DNA of 17,047 nucleotides from Aliterella sp. RAGGC_92 (GTDB lineage Bacteria; Cyanobacteriota; Cyanobacteriia; Cyanobacteriales; Chroococcidiopsidaceae), in NCBI GenBank assembly GCA_030826005.1, contig JAPJOW010000081.1, positions 1 through 17,047 of the forward strand. Reading direction: 5' to 3'. Made by a program: the position numbers and the translations under genes. Positions 1-6,450 of the stretch are shown piece after piece. Position 1 is the stretch's first letter. Every line of letters begins with the position of its first letter. The notes beneath the pieces are model-generated. The model was given only the letters and a program-made list of their open reading frames with translations. It did not search any database and had not been told where the DNA came from.

Positions 1-1010
1 CCATTTAACTGCAATAATGCTAAGTCGCAGAAAATTAAATCCGGCTGAATTTCAAATAATAAGCTAAGAGCTTTGCTGCCATCGTCTAGAAAAACTGTTT
101 CAATTTTTTGATGTTGGCTAAAAAAAGCTTTGAGGACTTGGCAATGGGCTAAATCTTCATGGATGCACGCAACTTTAGGAGGTTTTGCGAAAGAAAATTG
201 CGGATAATAGTTACTAGATGGGGTGCAATTAGGAGGATGAACTAATTGCACCCAACCTTTTTGGATAAAAGGATAAATTGCTTTAGCAACGGTTATAGGA
301 TCGCGATTGAGATAGCGGGCTAACTGCTGTAAAGAAGTTTTACCATCAGCCCAATGCTCCAAATGATTGAGGGTAGATTCTGGTAGATATTGGTGCAACT
401 GTAGCTTATCGGTAACAATCGGACACTGAGCAAGAGAAGTAATGTGGGGATGCAATTGCTTCCATTGTTGCACCTGCTGCATAATTTTGGCGATCGCCGA
501 GCTAATTTTTAAGGTAGTTAATTGCGGTGTTAAGGGGAGGACGCGCTCAAAAATAAACTTACCTTGATGTAAACTCAGTAATTCAAATAGCGTTTCTTGA
601 ATAATGCTATGAATAATTCTGCGTCCTTGACTTGGGGTCAAAAAATTGTGTTCTAGAAGCGCCCACAAGTAGGTATATTCAGGAATATTATTATTAGTTG
701 TCTCCCCGGAAGCAACTACTTGCATCGTGTCCAGGATGGGGGCGACTTGATAGCGCCGGAGGTAGTCCCGCAGGCGAGATAAGTTGGTATTGCTGTCGGT
801 GGCATAGATAATTTGACCGTTGAGAAAAAAAACGAACCAAGAGCGAGTTGGCAAAGACGGAGAACTGTGTAATCCTAGGCTTGAATCGATCTCTCGATCG
901 GGGGTATAACTGCCACTATAGGCTTCGACAAATAGTTCGCCAGTTCGCTGACCTAGCTCAATCAACTGTAGAATGCTGCGAATATCGATTTCATTGAGGT
1001 TGCCTTGCAT
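1..1010 (-). CDS. PATAN-domain response regulator (PatA/PixG-like), 3' end outside window
   Basis: Translation of the minus strand from the ATG at 1010-1008 gives 336 open codons running off the window edge; an in-frame TAA lies directly before the ATG, so this is the first possible start in the frame. The N-terminus (MQGNLNEIDIRSILQLIELG, then a WFVFFLNGQIIYATDS core near residues 58-73) is a PATAN/DUF4388 domain. Residues about 206-256 look like a small helix-turn-helix segment. A receiver domain begins near residue 278, with an acidic pair E285-D286 and a probable phospho-acceptor D329 in PDLIFCDL; its C-terminal part is cut off. Family knowledge: PATAN-REC proteins in cyanobacteria include PatA (heterocyst pattern) and PixG/PilG-type regulators that act on the type IV pilus motor. 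Its divergent neighbour hmpF favours a pilus/taxis role over heterocyst patterning, but that is inference. No strong Shine-Dalgarno is visible. Confidence 0.88.
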   Translation of the reverse strand, partial: MQGNLNEIDIRSILQLIELGQRTGELFVEAYSGSYTPDREIDSSLGLHSSPSLPTRSWFVFFLNGQIIYATDSNTNLSRLRDYLRRYQVAPILDTMQVVASGETTNNNIPEYTYLWALLEHNFLTPSQGRRIIHSIIQETLFELLSLHQGKFIFERVLPLTPQLTTLKISSAIAKIMQQVQQWKQLHPHITSLAQCPIVTDKLQLHQYLPESTLNHLEHWADGKTSLQQLARYLNRDPITVAKAIYPFIQKGWVQLVHPPNCTPSSNYYPQFSFAKPPKVACIHEDLAHCQVLKAFFSQHQKIETVFLDDGSKALSLLFEIQPDLIFCDLALLQLN

Positions 1011-1434
1011 TTAACTAACGATCCTATTATTTTAATCGGTGCTATTGTCTGAGTTAATTCTGCCCAAGGTTATAGAAGAATGTCTCTAGGTACGTGAAAA
1101 TTTATCTAAGGTTTTATGGATTTAATAACTAGGATTGGCAAAAAGTTAAAAATAATAAATATTTTTTATTCAGTCCGTTGGAGCGTAGTTGCCAGTATGT
1201 AACAAATAATTCGCACGTTCAGTAGTTTGAGAATTATTTAGTAGCGCTCTAAGCCTGCGTCAGTCCAAAATAAAAGCAAGACAGTTTTGCTTAAGTAGTC
1301 TGCAAGCTAAAAGTAAAGGAGAAAAATTCTTTGTTTTGGTATTCCATTAAGTTTGATGCAGACGGACTAAACAATTTTTCGGCAAGGTTTAGCCCCAAAA
1401 TCGGGCATTAGGTATATTTAAGAGGGCGATCGGT
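1011..1434. promoter_or_regulatory. Divergent intergenic region between the PATAN regulator and hmpF
   Basis: This 424-bp AT-rich stretch must hold the 5' control regions of both divergent genes. A TATATT at 1413-1418 resembles a -10 box but would leave a very short hmpF leader and has no good -35. A 6-bp inverted repeat (AAGCAA 1274-1279, TTGCTT 1287-1292) is present. An AAGGAG at about 1317-1322 precedes a TTG-initiated 26-codon frame (1331-1411; see findings). No promoter can be assigned with confidence. Confidence 0.5.
1420..1426 (+). promoter_or_regulatory. Ribosome binding site of hmpF
   Basis: AAGAGGG lies 8 nt before the GTG at 1435 and supports this GTG as the start. The resulting N-terminus, MLYLAEVQKQK, is the usual one for the HmpF family. 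Confidence 0.6.
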
Positions 1435-3147
1435 GTGCTGTATTTAGCAGAAGTACAAAAGCAAAAAATTAAGACTGGATTTATGGGGGCCGCCAAAGCG
1501 GAGCTAAGGTTGCTTGCTTATCAACGACCAGATCAAAGCTGGGCTGCTGTGCAAGGAGAAGAAGCGATCGCCGCAGACGAAGCTAACAATTTTAATGTTG
1601 GGGTGCTAGTATTAGCGGACTTGAATGCTAACAGACAAGCACAGCAAATCCGCGAAGCTGGTCGTCCTTTGGTGGGCATACTGCAAAGTTTTTCTCGCCA
1701 GATGGAAAAAGCTAAAGGTCAAGAAGAAGAAATTGAGCAATGGAAGCAATCTTTAACTTATCAAAGCGAGGAGTTAAACCGCCGCAACATGGAGTTGGAG
1801 GGACGGCTAGATGAATTGCAGCATATAGAGGAGGATTTTCAGCGTTTGGAAGTGCAGAAGCAAGCGTTTGCCACCGCGCAACATAGCGTCGAACAACTGC
1901 AAGCGGAAGTCGATCGCAATCGAATTGAATTAGAAGGTGCTTGGGAACACTTGCGAGGCGAACAACGCCGCTTAGAGGAGCAGCAAGGTACGGTATTAGA
2001 CGATGGCACTAAGCAACAATTGCAACAACTGCTCGATCTTTTAGCGCAAAGTGTTGCCCCAAAAGCAGCTTTAACCGAACAGCTAAACTTTTCTACCGAA
2101 ACAGTTAATAACCAACAAAATATTTTAAGCTATCACTGGCAACAATTCGAGCAACAACGTGCCAACGCCGATCGCCAGCAAGAAGAAGTCGAAAGTCTTA
2201 AGTCAATGTTGGTCAGCCGTAAAACTGAATGGGATACGGCGCAAAAGTCTTTAGAGCAAGCATTAGTAGAATTACAGATCCAAAAATCTGCTCTTAATAA
2301 CAAGCAAGAGTACGCGCAAATTTTGGGCATCAAGTTACGCAAGCAAGAGGAAATTTATCACCAATTACATCGTTTAATCGATCCGGCTCATTTGGGTAGC
2401 GCTCAAAACGTGGATGTGAACGCGCTGGAAAATATGCCTTTAGACCAACTACAGCAAGTAGTTCAAGATTTGCAAAGAGACTTAGAGGGTGCTTCTCGTT
2501 TTGTTAACGATCAAGAAGAAGAACTCAAACTTTTGCAGCAAAATATTGATGACTTGCAAAGAAAGTTGAGCCAAACTACTGGCAGCGATTTTTCTTTGCT
2601 AGAAACTGAATTAGCTGATGAGCGAGACACTTATGAATTTTTGGATCAAACTTTAGTTGGTCAGCGTCAAAACTTGCAGGAGCGCAAACAAGTTTTGAAT
2701 CAGCATCAAGCAGTATTATGGCGGCGGCAGGGAATTACGCCTGCTAATAGACAAGAGGATTATAAAATCGATTTAAGTCCGATTCTCGTTCAAGTTGACG
2801 CGATTAAGCAACAATTTGCCAAAGAATTGCAAAAGCTGGAACAGGAAATTACCCAGTCGGGGGCGCAGGTGCAGCAATTGCAAGCAGATGTCGATCGCCA
2901 AACTTCTACCCAAGAGTCGATTCATCAGCAGTTGCAGGAGTTGGAGGAAAACTTGCGCTCTCAAGTAATAGTAGCGGGGGAGTGCGGGGGGAAAGTAAAT
3001 CTGTATCAAGAAATGCTCCAACCTATTCAAGATAATTTAGATGGGTTAAAGCATAAATTAGCAGCGATCGCTTCTAATATCGAACAGATGAGAGTTCCCA
3101 ACGATCGAGTTCAAGTAGAACAACTCCGAGAAAAGTTGTTGAACTAA
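1435..3147 (+). CDS. hmpF: Pilus motility/taxis protein HmpF
   Basis: 570-residue protein from a GTG start. Residues 1-85 form a conserved small domain (MLYLAEVQKQK, KAELRLLAYQ, EANNFNVGVLVLADLN, AGRPLVGILQSFSR), followed by QEEEIEQWKQSLTYQSEELNRR and then almost continuous coiled coil to the C-terminus, very rich in Gln and Glu. This architecture and the N-terminal sequence are those of HmpF, a protein widespread in cyanobacteria. In Nostoc punctiforme hormogonia HmpF is needed for type IV pilus extrusion and gliding and localises to the cell poles; in other species it takes part in phototaxis. The coiled coil is broken near residues 513-520 (VAGECGGK), encoded by a G-rich tract (see findings). 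It is divergent from a PATAN response regulator, a plausible functional partner. It is the only plus-strand gene here, and its TAA overlaps the TAG of convergent tilS. Confidence 0.9.
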   Translation: MLYLAEVQKQKIKTGFMGAAKAELRLLAYQRPDQSWAAVQGEEAIAADEANNFNVGVLVLADLNANRQAQQIREAGRPLVGILQSFSRQMEKAKGQEEEIEQWKQSLTYQSEELNRRNMELEGRLDELQHIEEDFQRLEVQKQAFATAQHSVEQLQAEVDRNRIELEGAWEHLRGEQRRLEEQQGTVLDDGTKQQLQQLLDLLAQSVAPKAALTEQLNFSTETVNNQQNILSYHWQQFEQQRANADRQQEEVESLKSMLVSRKTEWDTAQKSLEQALVELQIQKSALNNKQEYAQILGIKLRKQEEIYHQLHRLIDPAHLGSAQNVDVNALENMPLDQLQQVVQDLQRDLEGASRFVNDQEEELKLLQQNIDDLQRKLSQTTGSDFSLLETELADERDTYEFLDQTLVGQRQNLQERKQVLNQHQAVLWRRQGITPANRQEDYKIDLSPILVQVDAIKQQFAKELQKLEQEITQSGAQVQQLQADVDRQTSTQESIHQQLQELEENLRSQVIVAGECGGKVNLYQEMLQPIQDNLDGLKHKLAAIASNIEQMRVPNDRVQVEQLREKLLN

Positions 3148-4124
3148 GGTTTTATTAAACAGATCCAGCCATTTTCTACTTTAGCGATCGCGCCTCCCGC
3201 AAAGGGATCGGTTTGGGTTTTATTGGGGGCGGAAATTAAGGCTATTAGTTTCTCAATTTGCTCGAAATTAGGACGGCGATCGATAGCTTGAATGAGCATT
3301 TGGCGCAAAACTCGGCGTTGTAAGGCTAAGGGCGCAGCTTGCAAGACTTGACAATTGAGTTTCAATGGTTCATTAGGGTGACAAGCTTGGGCGTGCAATT
3401 GCTGGGCGGCAAATTCTAGGTACTCAACTTCGCCGTGCAATAACTCGGCGGTTTGGGCTAGAGCAATTTCTACTTGAGGGTTGAAGGCGTGTAAGTAGGG
3501 CAGTAATTCGTGGCGGATACGATTGCGGGCGTGTTTTAAGTCAAAGTTCGTACTGTCTTCCCAGACGGGCAACTCCATAGCTTGACAAAACTGGGCAGTT
3601 GCGGCTCTTGACAATTGCAGTAAGGGACGAATTAGTTGCAGTCCGTTATTGAGAGTTCGCTGCCAAGTTAGCGCTTGCAAGCCGTCAGAACCGCTACCAC
3701 GAATTAAGTTGTAGAGCAAAGTTTCCGCGCGATCGCTTCTTGTGTGTCCGGTAACAATATACTTATAGTCGCAAGCTAAGGCGATTTCACTTAAAGCTTC
3801 GTAACGCCATTGTCTAGCCGCAGCTTCGCTGGGCAGCGAAGCTGCGGCTGTAGCGCCGTAATAGGGGATTGACCAGAGGTTAGCCAGTTTTTCGACATGG
3901 AGAGCGTTAGCCTCAGAATCAGCACGCCAAAGATGATTGCAGTGAGCGATCGCCAGCGTCCAATCCCATTTAGGTTGCAAGTCTATTAAGAGTTTGATCA
4001 AGCATAAAGAATCTTGTCCGCCAGAGACGGCAATTAGTAAGCGTTGCTCTTTAGGTAGGAGATGGCGCGATTTTAAGGTACGGTGCAAACTAGCATGGAG
4101 GGGTGTCCAAGGGGCGCGGCTCAT
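3144..4124 (-). CDS. tilS: tRNA(Ile)-lysidine synthetase TilS
   Basis: 326 residues. The ATP-pyrophosphatase P-loop SGGQDS is at residues 34-39 (LLIAVSGGQDSLCLIKLL), followed by the conserved AARQWRYEAL and the segment TGHTRSDRAETLLYNLIRGSG. TilS attaches lysine to C34 of the CAU anticodon of tRNA-Ile2, switching it to AUA decoding; the enzyme is cytoplasmic and essential in most bacteria. The protein is the short form (N-type PPase plus a small C-terminal part) common in cyanobacteria and lacks the long E. coli C-terminal domain. The ATG at 4124 lies 3 nt after the stop of the upstream barrel gene (TAA ACC ATG), so it is probably translated from the same transcript. A perfect 15-bp inverted repeat lies inside the gene between the P-loop and the AARQWRY motif. 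Confidence 0.95.
   Translation of the reverse strand: MSRAPWTPLHASLHRTLKSRHLLPKEQRLLIAVSGGQDSLCLIKLLIDLQPKWDWTLAIAHCNHLWRADSEANALHVEKLANLWSIPYYGATAAASLPSEAAARQWRYEALSEIALACDYKYIVTGHTRSDRAETLLYNLIRGSGSDGLQALTWQRTLNNGLQLIRPLLQLSRAATAQFCQAMELPVWEDSTNFDLKHARNRIRHELLPYLHAFNPQVEIALAQTAELLHGEVEYLEFAAQQLHAQACHPNEPLKLNCQVLQAAPLALQRRVLRQMLIQAIDRRPNFEQIEKLIALISAPNKTQTDPFAGGAIAKVENGWICLIKP
3816..3849. repeat. Perfect 15-bp inverted repeat (34-bp palindrome) inside tilS
   Basis: Arms AGCCGCAGCTTCGCT (3816-3830) and AGCGAAGCTGCGGCT (3835-3849) are exact reverse complements around a GGGC centre. In the tilS frame the segment encodes an Ala-rich stretch reading AAASLPSEAA. There is no T-run beside it, so it is not a typical terminator. 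Its origin (short mobile palindrome or chance) is not known. Confidence 0.85.
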
Positions 4125-4127
4125 GGT

Positions 4128-6437
4128 TTAAAATTGCACGGGTAATACCAAACCTACACCAATAGCTAAGTCATTATCCGCCCGGACTCTTAAAGTTTCA
4201 AAAGGTGACGAGCCGACCCGGTTAGTTAAATAAGCTTCTAGTTGGGGGGTATTTTCCGAAATACCAAATAAGTCCGAGGGTTGCCAGCGCAAGCCAACAG
4301 TCCAAGGAATAGCATTTTCTAGATTGTCTCCGGTAAAAGCATTACCTTCACTTGTAAAATTAATTCCAGCTTCGGCGACCGCATCTAAGTCTCTACTTAG
4401 CGCCAACGAGCCGCCCAAGTTGAAGCCAGCAATTTGCAAGCCATTGCGTTGAATGTATCCCAAAGTAGGAGTAAACCAAAGGGCGCTACCGCTTGTGAAT
4501 TGATAATGAAAGGGCGCTGAAAGCGTAATAATAAATAATTCGCCGTCGCTTTCGTTACTAAAAGCAAACCCACCTTTATCTAAATCTCTTTGCTCGAATT
4601 CATTGCGATTGTCATTGATAAGGTTAACTAGCACGTTGTTAGAACGCGCCAAAGTTGCTACACCGCTTAAAGTAAACGGATCGCCATCCGCTTGATGAAG
4701 AAATCTAATTTTGCCGCTAAAGCCAAATTGCGATTCGTCGATGATGCCAGAAACGTAGTCAAGAAAAATCCCAAATTCTAGGTCATCTAAAATTCCGTAA
4801 CGCAGAGAAGTTAAGATTCCTTGACTTCCACCAGCGAGATTTAGGAGTAATTGATTGCTCGCTACCGTACCGCCATCTAAAAAGGCAAATCCAGCTAGGC
4901 TGCTAGGTGGTGGTTCTTGAGTTGTACCAAAACTTTGGGCGTAGCTGCGATTAGCGCCCGTAACTCCGGGTAAAAATGTTACACCCAAGCCCAAAGAAGT
5001 ATAAGCGCGATCGCTTACTACAGACATTGCTCCGGTATTACCTAAAGTATTAGAAACAAATATATCGGTTGCTAACCGGGGATTGACTAAGTAACGCAAG
5101 CCCGCATTAAAAGCAACGCTGCGAGCGGGAAGTCCGGTTTCGCGGTTAATTGAGTTATTACCTGTAAAAGGCAAAAAAGCATCGCCCCAGACTAAAAGCC
5201 GGGGTAAAATTCGATAAGTTACGCCGCCAGCTACGCCGAAAGTTGTGCCAAACGAGCCAGGCTCGGCGACGGGTGGCGTACTAAAATAAAGGGCATGACT
5301 ATCGGGCAAAAAAGCAATTTTTGGGGATACCGTTAATTGCAAGCGATCGCTAGGAGAAATTGTATAAGGTATTTCCACAGAAGTAACTAGCCCGCTATTT
5401 CTGCCTTGGTCGGCGATCGCTCTAGTGGTAGGATCGGTAAATCGGTAAGGTCGTCCTTGCAACCCTGTAGAGAAGGCAATTACGCCGCTAATTGCCTGGT
5501 TTCCTGATTGATTTTCCCAAATTCTTTGTTTGCCTTGAAAAGTTATTTCTTGAAAGAAGTTTGGGCTAGTGTCATCGGCGTTAATTCTTTTGACATCAAA
5601 ACTTCCTTGCTTGCCGGGTCCTGAGTTATCAACCGTTTGAGCGTCTACAGTTAGTTCTAGGTTATCTGTTACGCCCCAAGTAATGCCGAGTGTTGGCTGA
5701 CCTGTTAAACCTGTATCGGCGGCATCGCCGGACAGAAAAGATTGGCGGTAACGTAGATTAACTAGAATTTCTCCTTGGCTTAATTGTTCGGCGGTTGTCA
5801 CTACGGGGTGACGAGTGGATAAAGGCGACTTTTTTTCGGGTGCTGGTGTTGATTGCGCTAGTTGTTGAGGTGTTTGCAATCCTTCGCTTGCGTTTACAGG
5901 CAAGGCTTTTGGGCTTTTGATGGCGGGGGAGTTAGCGATTTTTCTTGCCATCGCCATTAAGTTTTGCGGCGAGGATTGCTGTTTGAGGGTATAAACTTGC
6001 CCTTGTTGCTCCCACACAATTGAGGATTCGGGACTTGTTAACAAATAACCGCGCAAATTTTTATTTAGGGCAACTGGTGTAGCGGAGGCTTGATATTGTT
6101 TTAATTGTTCTGTGGCAGTATTTAATTTGCGATCGCTTATACCTACACTTGCAACTAAACAAGATTCTTGTTGCTCAAGGCAGTTAAATATATTAACCGT
6201 TAAACTGGATTGATTTACTGAAGTAACTTTAATATACCTGGGGTCTGGCGTACCGATACGAGTATCGAACCAATTAGGAGATGGTAGACGAATTGCCCAT
6301 CCGGGGGGTATGCTGCGGCGGATAAGCTGTTGCCACGAATTACTTTTAGGTATGGCAGATACTTCAACTGCATTACCTAAGGTAATTAAAACTAACGCTG
6401 TTGTTAGCAGAGGACGTGGAGTTGTTTTAAATTTCAC
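4128..6437 (-). CDS. Signal-peptide-bearing outer-membrane beta-barrel protein of the polysaccharide locus
   Basis: I place the start at the GTG at 6437, which gives a 769-residue protein beginning with a clear signal peptide: MKFKTTPRPL, a hydrophobic core LLTTALVLITLG, and likely cleavage after VSA (residue 28). The frame stays open to an ATG at 6509 (793 residues), but that start would put 24 polar residues before the signal and overlap wzc by 59 nt; the GTG is 13 nt after the wzc stop. After the signal comes a globular domain of about 150 residues with a Cys pair (FNCLEQQESC), a Pro/Gln-rich linker, then many alternating amphipathic strands ending in VLPVQF. A C-terminal Phe is typical of outer-membrane barrels recognised by the BAM machinery. 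The strand region forms two similar halves (about residues 222-489 and 524-769). I do not recognise a named family. Its position between wzc and tilS suggests an envelope or polysaccharide-export role, which is inference only. Confidence 0.8.
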   Translation of the reverse strand: MKFKTTPRPLLTTALVLITLGNAVEVSAIPKSNSWQQLIRRSIPPGWAIRLPSPNWFDTRIGTPDPRYIKVTSVNQSSLTVNIFNCLEQQESCLVASVGISDRKLNTATEQLKQYQASATPVALNKNLRGYLLTSPESSIVWEQQGQVYTLKQQSSPQNLMAMARKIANSPAIKSPKALPVNASEGLQTPQQLAQSTPAPEKKSPLSTRHPVVTTAEQLSQGEILVNLRYRQSFLSGDAADTGLTGQPTLGITWGVTDNLELTVDAQTVDNSGPGKQGSFDVKRINADDTSPNFFQEITFQGKQRIWENQSGNQAISGVIAFSTGLQGRPYRFTDPTTRAIADQGRNSGLVTSVEIPYTISPSDRLQLTVSPKIAFLPDSHALYFSTPPVAEPGSFGTTFGVAGGVTYRILPRLLVWGDAFLPFTGNNSINRETGLPARSVAFNAGLRYLVNPRLATDIFVSNTLGNTGAMSVVSDRAYTSLGLGVTFLPGVTGANRSYAQSFGTTQEPPPSSLAGFAFLDGGTVASNQLLLNLAGGSQGILTSLRYGILDDLEFGIFLDYVSGIIDESQFGFSGKIRFLHQADGDPFTLSGVATLARSNNVLVNLINDNRNEFEQRDLDKGGFAFSNESDGELFIITLSAPFHYQFTSGSALWFTPTLGYIQRNGLQIAGFNLGGSLALSRDLDAVAEAGINFTSEGNAFTGDNLENAIPWTVGLRWQPSDLFGISENTPQLEAYLTNRVGSSPFETLRVRADNDLAIGVGLVLPVQF

Positions 6438-6450
6438 TGTATTTAATGGT

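Noticed and set aside
1413..1418. TATATT as the hmpF promoter -10
   Set aside because: It would start transcription only about 10 nt before the GTG and has no -35 partner; noted only in the intergenic entry.
2133..3030. Minus-strand open frames across hmpF
   Set aside because: They lie wholly inside hmpF, are Leu/Cys/Ser-rich antisense products of Gln-rich coiled-coil codons, and resemble no protein family.
3816..3849. Palindrome in tilS read as a transcription terminator
   Set aside because: It lies mid-gene and has no following T-run on either strand.
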